The notes: generated from the letters alone by a model not told the origin. A DNA stretch of 61,088 nt from an uncultured bacterium (GCA_905216095.1 CAJMSQ010000012.1:1-61088); one strand, 5' to 3'. Shown: positions 39,663 to 49,499, numbered from the stretch's first letter. Numbers and translations: made by a program.

Positions 39663-42581
39663 TTATCTGACCAATACTTTTTTGCTTCCCACGATATAAA
39701 CGCCCGGCGTCAGGCCGTTTACTTCGGTGAATGTGCCTTGCATCTGCACGTTGCGCACCATTGCGCCGCTGATGTCATAGACCTTGATGTTCATAGGCTT
39801 GTTGCTGTGAATGGCTATGACGCCCTTTCCGCCGGCTACGCCGAGGACTTCTGCTCCCTCGACGGGGCTGATGCCGTTCAGTGACGGGTCGTAGCTGTAT
39901 TGGCTGTCGAGGAAGTCGATGCGGTCCTGCACCCACTCGCAGATGTATTCGACATCGCCCTGTATATCGCGGTGCAAGGAATACCAAAGGTTCTGTTCGC
40001 GAAGGTCTGCATTACTCTCGGCAAACAGCTCCGCATAGTCCGTGAAGCGTTTCTTGAGGCTTTCGGTGTCGAAGTAAAGGCTGCGCAGTTCCGCATAGCG
40101 GGTAGCCAGTGTTTCGTTCCACTTACGGGTCTTGCTGTTGGCAAGCCGGTGGAAGAGGGTATGGGTGCCGTGTTCGTTTTCCCAAAGGAATGTGGTGAAA
40201 TCCTGGTTGGGGTCCATCAGATAATTGTTTCCGTCCCAACGGCGTCCCCAGGTTCCGTCGAGGTCCCACGGCGCAATGCCCAGCATATCGGCGTTGGTTT
40301 GTCCGAGTTGGTCATAGTTGAAGAAGAACATGTTCTTTCCGTGGTTGTCGGTAGCCATCAACAAGTCGAGGAAAAGGTAATAGTCGTCGATGACAGGCGC
40401 ATCGAAATGCTTCTCATAGTTGTTGTCGAAGAAGTCGTCGGTGGATGTTGCCGCGAAATATATACCTCCCCATAACGGTCCCCAGTCTATTCTTTCGGTT
40501 TCCCAGTCCGGGTATTTGAACTCGTAACCTTGCCATGTCTCCGTGCGGAGATTGTTGTCGAAAGACGAAGGTGCGTATCCCGGGAAGTCCGCAACGCCCA
40601 TCTGGTGTCCCATGAAGGTTTCGTAAGTCCAGTCGGTCGATTTGTAGAGCGTGGCATGGATGGTGTCAGCCGTCGTTTCGGTTGCGGGCACGTACTTTTT
40701 CAGTTTGAGTTGCTTGCGGTCCATTTTTTCTGTCATGCAGTAAAGGCCGTGGTACTGTCCGTTCAGGAAAACTTCCACGAAGCGTCCGCGTGTGCCGGTG
40801 CGGGCCTTTTTCTCCCATCCCGCGCGGCGGTGATACGGTTTCGTGGCGAAATCGTTCCAAAGGTCGGTGGCGACGCGGTTACGCATACAGGCTTTGTCTA
40901 TGGCCATGGCATCCAGAATCCAGTTGTTGTCATCCCGCAGTCCGAAGAACTCGCGATCGACGGAGTTTCCGTTTTCGTCGCGCAGCTTTATGGCGTAACT
41001 CTTCTTCGGATAATGCTGTGCCGTCGCACCGCGATACTTGTAGGCGGCGATGAACAGGCTGTCGTGCCCGACGGTGCCCGGGTCGGTCACGCGTATGCTG
41101 CCGGTGGTGTAATACGAGCCGCTGCAAGAGGGCATGTTAATCTCCACAATGGGCAGGAAAGTGAAGCGCAATTTGCTCTGGCATACCTCTTCCGTGCCGT
41201 CCTTGACGAGTGAAAGCTGATATTCCCGGGCGCAACTTACGGCCGAAAGCGTGAACGAACTGTCGGCTGCGGCTTCTATGCCGTCTATCTTCAGCTTATA
41301 GTTGCCGTCGTTCCTTTTGGCTTTCACGGCCAGCTTGCCTGTGAAGTCCTGTCCGTTGCGTACGGTTTCGGGCAACGGGTAATAGTACAGGTCTTCGCCC
41401 TTGTCGTAAATCAGTCCCTTGTTGTTGATGCGTATGCTATCGACATAGGCTTTCATGCCCTTGGGTTCGTAGCCCTCTATGCTGATGCCGCATTCCACCA
41501 GATACTCGGCATGTCGTTCGTCCGACGAGGTAAAGACGAAGGTTGAGCCCGGGTCGGCGCTGTCGTACAGGCCTATGACGCTGTAGCCTGTCAGTTGGTA
41601 GTCGTTCCAGCTGGTGTAGTGGCTCTGGCTGTTGCTTCCGTCCGACAGGTTGTCGGTCTTTTGGATATTATATCCCGGATAGTCGGGGTCATGGTAGAAA
41701 GAGAAGTCCCAAGTGTTGCCTTCGGACGTTCCGCTATAGGCAGTGAGCGCATGATTCCCCTCATAGAGGGTGGGGAAAGAGGTGGAGATGTATTTTCCGT
41801 CGGAGGTGTAAACCGTTACGCCCGTTCCGTTCTGCATGAAGTAGAACTTCGTGTCAGCCGTCTCGGACTGCGTCAAGGCGTTCCTCGAGATGCTGGCATA
41901 CTGTCCCGACCTCAGGTTGATGATGCTGTAGAGCACGGGCGCGTCGTGTCCGGTGGAGTAGACCACAGGCTGCTTCAGGCCCGTCAGTTCCCAATATTCG
42001 CCGCCGGCGGTGACGCCGCTTCCTCCTTCGACAAAGTTTTCGCTTCCGCCTGTGCCGCCGCCGGTTTTTCCCGTGATGCTTTCGCCCTTGTCGTTATATA
42101 CGTTGAAGAGCGAGTTGTTGTCTTCGTTTATTGTATAAGTGCCGACAAGGTTTGTTCCGTCCGTGCGCACGTTGAAACATTGTCCGGGCTGGCCGGCATT
42201 ACATACCCGTACATGTCCGTCCGACGTTTCTTCAAACAGCCACCGGCCGCTGTCGTCGGTGACATTGTCGGCCAGCTGGATACCTTTTGCCACGCCGTCG
42301 ATGCGTTCGTTCTTATAGAAAAGATACTTGCCGTTACTGCTGTTCTGAATGGTGTAGCCGTTTCCGTTCTTTTGGATAATCCAATAGCTGTCTGCACTGA
42401 GTTCTGCGGTGATGTCATAGTACACATATGCCGTCGAACCATGGTTTTCGCCGAGCACCATGCTGCCTGTGTTCCATTCTTTGCAGACAAAATAATATTT
42501 CTGTCCGTCTTCGATGGTGATAGTTGCCCGCATACCGACAGATATCAGTATGGCTGTTAAAAAAAGTAACGCTTTTTTCAT
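39663..42581 (-). CDS. Secreted CotH-kinase family protein with lectin-like module and T9SS sorting domain
   Basis: The 972-residue product has a signal peptide (MKKALLFLTAILISVGMRA). A ricin/fascin-like N-terminal region follows (KYYFVCKEWNTGSMVLGENHGS; LYSIINLRSGQYASIS). The CotH domain spans about 480-850: IRVTDPGTVGHDSLFIAAYKYRG, KKSYAIKLRDENGNS, WILDAMAIDKACMRNRVA, and the catalytic-type ATDNHGKNMFFFN with IAPWDLDGTWGRRWD. The C-terminal sorting domain is IKVYDISGAMVRNVQ to VYIVGSKKVLVR. Bacillus CotH phosphorylates spore-coat proteins; in Bacteroidota the substrates are unknown. It shares its end modules with the GH95 and GH2 enzymes. Confidence 0.9.
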   Translation of the reverse strand: MKKALLFLTAILISVGMRATITIEDGQKYYFVCKEWNTGSMVLGENHGSTAYVYYDITAELSADSYWIIQKNGNGYTIQNSSNGKYLFYKNERIDGVAKGIQLADNVTDDSGRWLFEETSDGHVRVCNAGQPGQCFNVRTDGTNLVGTYTINEDNNSLFNVYNDKGESITGKTGGGTGGSENFVEGGSGVTAGGEYWELTGLKQPVVYSTGHDAPVLYSIINLRSGQYASISRNALTQSETADTKFYFMQNGTGVTVYTSDGKYISTSFPTLYEGNHALTAYSGTSEGNTWDFSFYHDPDYPGYNIQKTDNLSDGSNSQSHYTSWNDYQLTGYSVIGLYDSADPGSTFVFTSSDERHAEYLVECGISIEGYEPKGMKAYVDSIRINNKGLIYDKGEDLYYYPLPETVRNGQDFTGKLAVKAKRNDGNYKLKIDGIEAAADSSFTLSAVSCAREYQLSLVKDGTEEVCQSKLRFTFLPIVEINMPSCSGSYYTTGSIRVTDPGTVGHDSLFIAAYKYRGATAQHYPKKSYAIKLRDENGNSVDREFFGLRDDNNWILDAMAIDKACMRNRVATDLWNDFATKPYHRRAGWEKKARTGTRGRFVEVFLNGQYHGLYCMTEKMDRKQLKLKKYVPATETTADTIHATLYKSTDWTYETFMGHQMGVADFPGYAPSSFDNNLRTETWQGYEFKYPDWETERIDWGPLWGGIYFAATSTDDFFDNNYEKHFDAPVIDDYYLFLDLLMATDNHGKNMFFFNYDQLGQTNADMLGIAPWDLDGTWGRRWDGNNYLMDPNQDFTTFLWENEHGTHTLFHRLANSKTRKWNETLATRYAELRSLYFDTESLKKRFTDYAELFAESNADLREQNLWYSLHRDIQGDVEYICEWVQDRIDFLDSQYSYDPSLNGISPVEGAEVLGVAGGKGVIAIHSNKPMNIKVYDISGAMVRNVQMQGTFTEVNGLTPGVYIVGSKKVLVR

Positions 42582-42603
42582 AAAGATTCTTGATTAATCG
42601 GGT

Positions 42604-42634
42604 CAAATTTACGACAAAAAGGTGAGTGTACAAA
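42604..42634 (-). promoter_or_regulatory. Promoter of the CotH gene
   Basis: Minus strand TTTG (42631-42634), 19 nt, TAAATTTG (42604-42611). The predicted leader is about 15-20 nt. Confidence 0.78.
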
Positions 42635-42775
42635 CCTTTTCCGCTTTTTTTTCAATGTGTTGGAAAAACGGGGCCGTGCGTGTGTGCCGCTCGTCCCCGT
42701 CTCCGTATTCCGCAGCTCGGGCAGAACGCAGCCGGGCGGGCATCCGGTGCGGCGGAATGCGGCAGGCAGTTCTGT

Positions 42776-43029
42776 CCGACATTAACATTTTTAACTTTTC
42801 TGCACAAAAAAAGAGCGCAGTCCCGCGCTTGTTTTTCACTACATGTAGGGCCGGAAACGACTACATGGCATGTAGGAACGACTACATGGCTTATAGAAAA
42901 TCCTGTCATAGGGACAGTTTCACCCCGGAACGGGCTTCCGGATACGAAGAAAGGCGGTTTCTGCCGCCTTTCCCGCTTCTGTGGTACAAAGATAATACTT
43001 TTTCGCGCCAAAAGCAAATAGTGTTAAAA
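42776..43029 (-). repeat. Long intergenic element, copy C
   Basis: Within the gene-free 42582-43165, read on the minus strand: TTTTAACAC; TTTG (43015-43018), 20 nt, TATCTTTG (42987-42994); hairpin GAAAGGCGG/CCGCCTTTC (42949-42972); AGCCCGTTCCGGGGTGAAAC; CTGTCCCTATGACAG; three CATGTAG palindromes; a second hairpin AAGCGCGGGACTGCGCTC with T-run; and the end GTTAAAAATGTTAATGTCGG. It lies upstream of the CotH gene in the same orientation. Confidence 0.87.
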
Positions 43030-43070
43030 TCGCGGCTGGCATCAAAGGCGGCCTTTCGCCCTTGTCGGCA

Positions 43071-43129
43071 GGCCGAAAAACAGACGGCGGACGGAACAGG
43101 CCTGCATTCCAGCCTTTCCGTCCGCCGTC
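43071..43129 (-). terminator. Terminator after the GH84 gene
   Basis: GACGGCGGACGGAA (43083-43096) pairs perfectly with TTCCGTCCGCCGTC (43116-43129); on the minus strand TGTTTTTCGG follows. Confidence 0.85.
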
Positions 43130-43165
43130 CGGTATTGTCGGGGCTTCGTCCTTGCGGACCGGAGC

Positions 43166-45382
43166 TTAGCGTTTCACGAATTTGAAGTGTCTGAAGTAAA
43201 CCTGCAATTCCTTTCCGCTCGTGTTGGTCAGACGTAGGGCGGTGGCGGTCATGCCTCCCAGCTCGTTGCCCGTGTGGATGACGGGGTCATCGGCCTTGTA
43301 GTGCAACAGACTGACGGTCTTCCATTTGCCGTCCACGAGGAACTCGAGGCGGAAGTGCTTGGCCACATCGGGCACGCCGAGGTTGAAGTCCATGCCCTGG
43401 AACGTGATGGCGCGGTCGCCCTCGATGAGGAGTTCTCCGCCTGCGGGCCAGTTGATGACCTCAAGGGCCGGGCTGACGCTGACGTCGTTGCCGCGCACCG
43501 TGACGGGCAGCAGGGCCAGTTGCGGCACGGTCGAGGTGAGCTTGTACGGGTTATATTCGGCCGCAGCTATGAGGTTCGTGCCGTTTTTCTTGTTATAGTC
43601 GGTCACGGTCTGCGTGAAAATCGCATTGAGCGTGGGCGAAAGCACTTTCGTGCCCACCTTGATGCCCGGTTGGTGGGCATGTCGCACGTCGCTGTTCTCC
43701 AGTTCATACATCTGTTCCTGCAGGGAACGCGCCTGTTCGTACAGGTCGGTGAAGTTCAGGTGCGCATCCACCTGCTTCGAGCTGACCGTCATGGCCATCG
43801 AACCTACGGTCACGCCGTAGTCGGCCAGATTCTTTGCCTGCAAAAGCCAGGGGCGCATTTCGCGGATGAGTTCCGGGTTTTCCTTGTCCGTGAGCAGGAT
43901 GTCGGCAGCCGTCTTCAACTTGAAGCATTCCGCAAAGATTTGCAGGAGCGACTGCATGTCTCCTTTCACGGCCTTGTCGGCCACGTCCTTCAGATCGTCG
44001 CCTTCTTCGCGGCGGAAGCCGTGCCCGTTGGGCCCCAGGTCCTTGTTGTAGAGCGCAAAAGTGCGGAGCGCGTTGCTGTGTCCGGGCAGGAGGTCGCGCA
44101 GCGCCTTTTCCCAGTCCTTGCGATAGTCATAGGCCTTCATGTTCCAGGTGTAGTCGGCAATGCCGTAGAGGGCGATTTTCGAAGCCTCGGCGTGCTCCAT
44201 CGGATTGCTGACGAAGCCCGACACGTCCGCCGCGATGTCGAGTCCGTTCCCGTAGGCCGGACCGAGCAGGATGTGGTCGCGCACGAAGTCGCTCACGGGG
44301 AAGTTCCACCAGATGTAGGCCCGGCGGTCGATTCGTTCGTTGATCCATTCCATCGAAGGCTTGTCGATGCAATGTACCACGCTGTTACCCGTCCACATGA
44401 TTTCGATACCTTTGTTCATCTTCGTGCCGAGCGTGCGCAGGTAGCCTTTCTCGTCGTTCGCCCACGCACGGTTGTATTCCGTGGGACACATGACAAGCGG
44501 CGATACGTCCGGCTTTTTCTGTATGAAGTTGTCGTCCACGTAGTTCAACAACTCAGCCTGTTTGTCGGCCTTCGTGCCTTCGCCCCAGATGTCGTCGAAG
44601 AAGACGGCGAAGGAGCGCACGCCGAGTTCGTACATGCGCTCGAACTTGGCCACAAGTGCGTCGCGGTCTTCGGCGGTCCACTTGATGTCCAAGCCCGGAT
44701 GTATGGCCCAGTAGAAGTTCACGCCGCGTTCGCGGGCATAGGCCGCCAGTTCGCTGATGCGGGCGGCTTCCGCTTCGGGGTAGGCCACGCGCCACTTGTC
44801 GCGGTGCCAGGGGTCGTCTTTCGGACCGTAGATGTAAACGTTCATTTTGTTGCGGCCGTAGAAGTCGAGCTGGCGTTTGCGGGCCTCGTGGCTCCACGGT
44901 GTGCCGTAGAATCCCTCCACTACTCCGCGCCAGGCCACGTCGGGGAAGTCCTTCACCTCGCATACTTCCAGCTTGCCCTCGGCCATCATGCCGCGAAGCG
45001 TCTGCAGGCCGTAGTAGAGGCCGCGTTCGTCGGCGCCGGCCACCACGATGCCGTCCTTTCCTACCCGCAGGTAGTAGCCTTCACTGTGCTTGGGCAGAAG
45101 TTTGGCGTATTTCCTGACCGCTTTGTCCCCGCTGACGCCGAAGGTGACCTTGAAAGGCGCGCGTGCGTCCTGTTTGGGCGTCATTTCCCGGAACACTTTC
45201 GCGGGATAGCCCCCGGTGCGGGCTTTGTCACTGAGGATGGCCCACTGTTTCGGGGCATCAAAGATTTCTCCTTTGCCCGTAATCTCTTGCGGAACGGGAT
45301 TGACGAGGCTCGTTTGCGCCTGCAGGCCGCAGCCGAGACCGCAGAACAGGAGCATACCGGCCGCCACAATGTTTCTTTTCAT
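43166..45382 (-). CDS. Secreted GH84 beta-N-acetylhexosaminidase
   Basis: The 738-residue product resembles Bacteroides GH84 O-GlcNAcase-type enzymes. A signal peptide (MKRNIVAAGMLLFCGLGCGLQAQ) leads to the N-terminal hexosaminidase-like domain (VNPVPQEITGKGEIFDAP). The TIM barrel begins WRGVVEGFYGTPWSHEARKRQ and holds the paired catalytic aspartates in FAVFFDDIWGEG (near 262-263). It continues with IMWTGNSVV and IWWNFPVSDF, then helical and beta-sandwich C-terminal domains. Unlike its CotH, GH95 and GH2 neighbours it has no T9SS tail, so it is probably periplasmic. The start at 45382 follows a strong promoter. Confidence 0.93.
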   Translation of the reverse strand: MKRNIVAAGMLLFCGLGCGLQAQTSLVNPVPQEITGKGEIFDAPKQWAILSDKARTGGYPAKVFREMTPKQDARAPFKVTFGVSGDKAVRKYAKLLPKHSEGYYLRVGKDGIVVAGADERGLYYGLQTLRGMMAEGKLEVCEVKDFPDVAWRGVVEGFYGTPWSHEARKRQLDFYGRNKMNVYIYGPKDDPWHRDKWRVAYPEAEAARISELAAYARERGVNFYWAIHPGLDIKWTAEDRDALVAKFERMYELGVRSFAVFFDDIWGEGTKADKQAELLNYVDDNFIQKKPDVSPLVMCPTEYNRAWANDEKGYLRTLGTKMNKGIEIMWTGNSVVHCIDKPSMEWINERIDRRAYIWWNFPVSDFVRDHILLGPAYGNGLDIAADVSGFVSNPMEHAEASKIALYGIADYTWNMKAYDYRKDWEKALRDLLPGHSNALRTFALYNKDLGPNGHGFRREEGDDLKDVADKAVKGDMQSLLQIFAECFKLKTAADILLTDKENPELIREMRPWLLQAKNLADYGVTVGSMAMTVSSKQVDAHLNFTDLYEQARSLQEQMYELENSDVRHAHQPGIKVGTKVLSPTLNAIFTQTVTDYNKKNGTNLIAAAEYNPYKLTSTVPQLALLPVTVRGNDVSVSPALEVINWPAGGELLIEGDRAITFQGMDFNLGVPDVAKHFRLEFLVDGKWKTVSLLHYKADDPVIHTGNELGGMTATALRLTNTSGKELQVYFRHFKFVKR

Positions 45383-45416
45383 ACTTGTCGTGTGTTTTGT
45401 TGTGCTTTTCGGTGGA

Positions 45417-45448
45417 CAAATATACGTTTTTGCATTGACTTTGCCAAA
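45417..45448 (-). promoter_or_regulatory. Promoter of the GH84 gene
   Basis: Minus strand TTTG (45445-45448), 20 nt, TATATTTG (45417-45424). RNA should start near 45410, giving a leader of about 28 nt. Confidence 0.8.
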
Positions 45449-45566
45449 TTTGACAATTGCTATGCGCGAAAAAGGCGGGAATATCCGGCTTTCACTGTGC
45501 TCCGGAAGCAGATTCAGGGAAAAATGCCCCGCTTCTCCGGATGGGGAGAGGCGGGGCATACCTTAT

Positions 45567-45616
45567 TATATATGCGTGTGTGCGTGCGCGTGTATACGTA
45601 TGTGCGCGCGTATGCG
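45567..45616. repeat. 50-bp uninterrupted alternating pyrimidine-purine tract (Z-DNA prone)
   Basis: All 50 bases alternate pyrimidine and purine, mixing TA, TG and CG steps, between the GH84 promoter and the mfd stop codon. Such tracts favour left-handed Z-DNA when negatively supercoiled. On the minus strand the order is CG-rich then AT-rich, as in the tracts at 13012 and 52116. Confidence 0.9.
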
Positions 45617-45676
45617 GGAATATCCGTTTTCTGTCACGGGCTGTCTTGCCGTGAGGCGGCACTCGGCGCGTGGTTC

Positions 45677-48600
45677 TCAGGCGAAAGTCTCTTTGGGCGC
45701 AATCATGGCCGAGAGCACACGGCATGCCGTTTCCACCGACGGGATTTCGGCTATGGTCATGCGGCGTCTGCCCTTGTCTTCCGTGAGGACACAGCGGCGG
45801 AAGTTGCGCATGGCGTAGTCGATGATGCGGCCGAAGGTGTCGCTCTTGTAGAAAATGCTGTCCTTGTTCGCCACAAAGTAGAGCGTCATGCGTCCCCGTT
45901 TCAGCATGACGCGTTCCACGCCCGCGTTGCGCCCGGTTCGCCGCAACGGGACTATGCGTAGTAATTCCTCGCCCTCGGGCGGCAACGGTCCGAAACGGTC
46001 TTCCATGCGCCGGCGGAAGGCTTCGATTTCTTCGTCCGTGGTCATGCTGTCCAGTTCGCGGTAGAGCAGCATCCGTTCGCTTGCGCCCGGCACGTATTCC
46101 TCGGGGAAATAAGCGTGCAGGTCGCACTCCACGCTGCAATCGTCCACGAACAAGTCGCCCTTGAGTGTACCGGTTTTTTGCAGTTCCTCGGCATACAGGT
46201 CGGCGAACTCGTCGTTTTTCAGTTCGGTAACGGCTTCCGCGAGAATCTTCTGATAGGTCTCGTAGCCCAAATCGGCTATGAAGCCGCTCTGTTCCGCCCC
46301 GAGCAGATTTCCTGCCCCGCGGATGTCGAGGTCCTGCATGGCGATGTGGATGCCGCTGCCCAGGTCGCTGAAGTTTTCGATGGCCTGCAGGCGTCGCCGG
46401 GCATCGTCCTTGAGCAGCGCAAGTGGCGGGGCGAGCAGATAACAGAAGGCTTTCCGGTTGCCGCGTCCCACACGTCCGCGCATCTGGTGCAGGTCGCTGA
46501 GTCCGAAGTGCTGGGCCGCGTCGATGATGATGGTGTTGGCGTTGGGAATATCAATACCGTTCTCCACGATGGTTGTGGATATAAGGACGTCGAAGTCATG
46601 GTTCACGAAGTCGAGTATCACCTTCTCCAGTTCGGCAGGCGGCATCTGGCCGTGTCCGACGGCCACGCGCGCGTCGGGGACATACTTCTGCACGAGCGAG
46701 GCCAATGACGAAAGCGAAGCTATGCGGTTGGTCACGATGTAGGTCTGCCCGTTGCGGCTCATTTCAAAGCCGACCGCCTCGGCGATGACCTCATGCCCGA
46801 AGGTGTGGACCTCGGTCTGGATGGGGTGACGGTTGGGTGGGGGAGTCTGGATGACGGAGAAGTCGCGCGCACCCATCAGCGAGAACTGCAATGTCCGCGG
46901 TATGGGTGTGGCCGACATGGTGAGTGTGTCGATGTTCACCTTGAGTTGTCGCAGTTTCTCCTTTACAGCGACGCCGAACTTCTGTTCCTCGTCGATGATG
47001 AGCAGGCCCAGGTCCTTGAACCTGACGTTCCGGCCGATGAGTTTGTGCGTTCCGACGATGATATTGATGTTTCCGTCGGCCAGGTCCTTGAGTATGGCGC
47101 GCGTCTGCTGCGGTGTACGCGCACGGCTCAGGTAGTCCACGCGCACGGGAAAGTCTTTCAGGCGCGACGCAAAGGTCTTGTAGTGTTGTAGCGCCAGTAC
47201 CGTGGTGGGTACAAGCACAACCACCTGTTTGTTGTCGCAGGCTGCCTTGAGCGCCGCCCGCACTGCGATTTCGGTCTTGCCGAATCCCACGTCGCCACAT
47301 ACGAGCCGGTCCATCGGGCGCGGGCTTTCCATGTCGGCCTTGACTTCCTGTGTCACCTTCAGCTGGTCCGGTGTGTCCTCGTAGGCGAATCCGGCCTCGA
47401 GTTCCTGTTGCATGAAACTGTCCTTGCTGAAGGCGAAGCCCTTTTCCTCGCGCCGGCGGGAGTAGAGACGTATCAGGTCGCGTGCGATGTCCTTGATTTT
47501 CTTCTTGGTGCGCTCTTTCATCTTCTCCCACGCGCCGGTTCCGAGACGGCTCAGCCGTGGCGGTTCGCCCTCCTTGCCTTTATATTTCGACACCTTGTGC
47601 AGGGCGTGGATGGAGACATAGACCACGTCGTCGTTCTGATAGGTCAGCTTGATCATTTCCTGCATGCTGCCGTCCGCGGATGCCACCCGCACCAGTCCGG
47701 CAAAGCGTCCCACGCCGTGGTCTATGTGTACGATGAAATCGCCCGGCTCGAACTGCATGATTTCCTTGAGCGTGAGGGCCATTTTGGCGTCGCGCGCGTG
47801 GTCGGAACGCAGGTTGTATTTGTGGAAACGGTCGAAAATCTGATGATCGGTGAAGAAGCACACGCGCAAGTCGTTGTCGGTGAAACCGGCGTGCAGGGTG
47901 CGCTCCACGGCCTTGAATCCGATGTGCCCGCCCGTCTCGTTGAGGATGTCGCGCAGGCGTTCGTTCTGTTTGGCACTGTCGGCCAGGATGTAGAGTGCGT
48001 TGCCCGCGTCGGAGAGTCGCGTGAGCGTTTCGCGCAGCAGGTCGAAATTTTTGTGGAAAACAGGCTGCGCCGTAATGTTGAAGCGGACGGTGGCCTGTGG
48101 CGTGCCCGAAGGATGCGCGCCGACCTCGATGCGCTGCAGTGGGAGCAGTCCGCGCAACACGGTCTCGCCGGTGGCCAGCAGGGCCTCGCGTGACAGGCGT
48201 TCGCGCTGCTCGGCTTCGTCCATTTCCGACGTGGCTTCCTGTTCGGCGACGGCCTGTCGTGCGAAGCCCTCGTCGTATATGCGGCTCACGGTCTCGTGTA
48301 CGAAGTTCAGGTCGGCGGTGACCAGTCGCGTGTCGGGAGGCAGGCAGTCGGTGAAGGCCACCATGCCGCCGGTTTCGGGCACGATGTCGGGCACGATGCT
48401 GATGTCCTTTTTCCGCTCCCGCGAGAGCTGTGTTTGTACCTCGAAGATGCGGATGCTGTCCACCTCGTCGCCGAAGAAGTCGATGCGGAAAGGATATTCC
48501 GACGAGTAGGAATAAATGTCGAGGATGCTGCCGCGTACGGCAAATTCGCCCGGTTCGTAGACGTAGTCGCGGCGTTTGAACCCCAGTTCCGCCAACCGCG

Positions 48601-49096
48601 CTGCCAGTTGCGTGAGGTCGTGCACACTGCCCTCGGACAGGCGCAGCGTATGGTCGTGCATTTCCTTTTGCGAGGCCACGCGCTCGGCCAGGGCCGCGGG
48701 GTGGGTGACGATGAAAAGCCAGCTGCCGGCGCCGTTTTCCCTGATGTGCGAAAGCCGGTTGAGCACTTCGGTGCGCAAAATCTCGTTGGCCGCGTCGCGC
48801 TGCCCGTATTTCACCGCCCGGCGGTAGGTCGAGGGATAGAACAGCACTTGTTCGCAGCCCAGCATCTGCGTCAGGTCGTGGTAGAAGTAACCCGCCTCTT
48901 CCGCATCGTTGAGGACGAACAGAAAAGGTACGGCCGGGATGTCGCGCTGCGTGAGCGAGGCAAACACGACGGGCGCGGCCGAAGCCCTGAGCCCGTCGGC
49001 AAACGTCACGCGGGCCGTGTCGTCGTGCAATAAAGTCGTCAGCGCAGCCACTCCCGGGTGGGCCGCGTAGAGGGGTAACAGTTCTCGGATGTTCAT
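45677..49096 (-). CDS. mfd: Transcription-repair coupling factor Mfd
   Basis: Mfd displaces RNA polymerase stalled at DNA damage and recruits UvrA. The 1139-residue product has the UvrB-like N-terminal modules (YRRAVKYGQRDAANEILRTEVL; YVYEPGEFAVRGSILDIYS) and the polymerase-interacting CarD-like domain (FEPGDFIVHIDHGVGRFAGL). The superfamily 2 translocase includes Walker A GDVGFGKTE (near 604), DEEQKFGV, and the motif VI region QMRGRVGRGNRKAFCYLL. The TRCF C-terminal domain is last. The start MNIRELLPLYAAHPG at 49096 is chosen over a poorly conserved upstream extension; a TAATTTTG box ends just 8 nt before it. Confidence 0.97.
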   Translation of the reverse strand: MNIRELLPLYAAHPGVAALTTLLHDDTARVTFADGLRASAAPVVFASLTQRDIPAVPFLFVLNDAEEAGYFYHDLTQMLGCEQVLFYPSTYRRAVKYGQRDAANEILRTEVLNRLSHIRENGAGSWLFIVTHPAALAERVASQKEMHDHTLRLSEGSVHDLTQLAARLAELGFKRRDYVYEPGEFAVRGSILDIYSYSSEYPFRIDFFGDEVDSIRIFEVQTQLSRERKKDISIVPDIVPETGGMVAFTDCLPPDTRLVTADLNFVHETVSRIYDEGFARQAVAEQEATSEMDEAEQRERLSREALLATGETVLRGLLPLQRIEVGAHPSGTPQATVRFNITAQPVFHKNFDLLRETLTRLSDAGNALYILADSAKQNERLRDILNETGGHIGFKAVERTLHAGFTDNDLRVCFFTDHQIFDRFHKYNLRSDHARDAKMALTLKEIMQFEPGDFIVHIDHGVGRFAGLVRVASADGSMQEMIKLTYQNDDVVYVSIHALHKVSKYKGKEGEPPRLSRLGTGAWEKMKERTKKKIKDIARDLIRLYSRRREEKGFAFSKDSFMQQELEAGFAYEDTPDQLKVTQEVKADMESPRPMDRLVCGDVGFGKTEIAVRAALKAACDNKQVVVLVPTTVLALQHYKTFASRLKDFPVRVDYLSRARTPQQTRAILKDLADGNINIIVGTHKLIGRNVRFKDLGLLIIDEEQKFGVAVKEKLRQLKVNIDTLTMSATPIPRTLQFSLMGARDFSVIQTPPPNRHPIQTEVHTFGHEVIAEAVGFEMSRNGQTYIVTNRIASLSSLASLVQKYVPDARVAVGHGQMPPAELEKVILDFVNHDFDVLISTTIVENGIDIPNANTIIIDAAQHFGLSDLHQMRGRVGRGNRKAFCYLLAPPLALLKDDARRRLQAIENFSDLGSGIHIAMQDLDIRGAGNLLGAEQSGFIADLGYETYQKILAEAVTELKNDEFADLYAEELQKTGTLKGDLFVDDCSVECDLHAYFPEEYVPGASERMLLYRELDSMTTDEEIEAFRRRMEDRFGPLPPEGEELLRIVPLRRTGRNAGVERVMLKRGRMTLYFVANKDSIFYKSDTFGRIIDYAMRNFRRCVLTEDKGRRRMTIAEIPSVETACRVLSAMIAPKETFA

Positions 49097-49222
49097 AACC
49101 GGTGCAAAATTAATCCAAAATCCGCATAAGACCGCCGGCAACGGCAAATAACTGTTCGTTCCGCCGATTTTGCGCTTTCCGCCCGCAACGTTTTCCCGCC
49201 CGTCCCGCGGTGAACGCGCTCT

Positions 49223-49479
49223 CAATCTTAACATTTTTAACCTTTGTACACTTTCTCGGCCGGCGTATATGGCTTGTAGTTTCCCCTACATGCAGGGACG
49301 GGAAATCCTACAAGCCATGTAATTTTTTCTACAAGGCACTTACGAAAAACCGTCATAGGGACAGTTTCGCCCTGCAACGGGCTTAAGGGTACGAAAAAAG
49401 GACGGTTTCACGCCGTCCCCGTACTTTCGTAGTGCAAAGATAATACATTTTTCGCCCGAAAGCAAGCAGTGTTAAAATT
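49223..49479 (-). repeat. Long intergenic element, copy D
   Basis: Within the gene-free 49097-49590, read on the minus strand: TTTTAACAC; TTG (49463-49465), 20 nt, TATCTTTG (49435-49442); hairpin GGGACGGCGTGAAACCGTCC with TTTTTT; AAGCCCGTTGCAGGGCGAAA; CTGTCCCTATGACGG; several CTACA/TGTAG palindromic units; and the end GTTAAAAATGTTAAGATTG. It is upstream of mfd in the same orientation. The remaining gap holds the threonine dehydrogenase terminator and the mfd -7 box (49105-49112). Confidence 0.87.
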
Positions 49480-49499
49480 CGAGGCGGCAAATGTTAAAA

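Noticed and set aside
43274..45961. 895-codon open frame on the plus strand, antisense to GH84
   Set aside because: It mirrors the GH84 gene, has no recognisable domain, and results from codon bias in GC-rich DNA; GH84 has clear motifs and a promoter.
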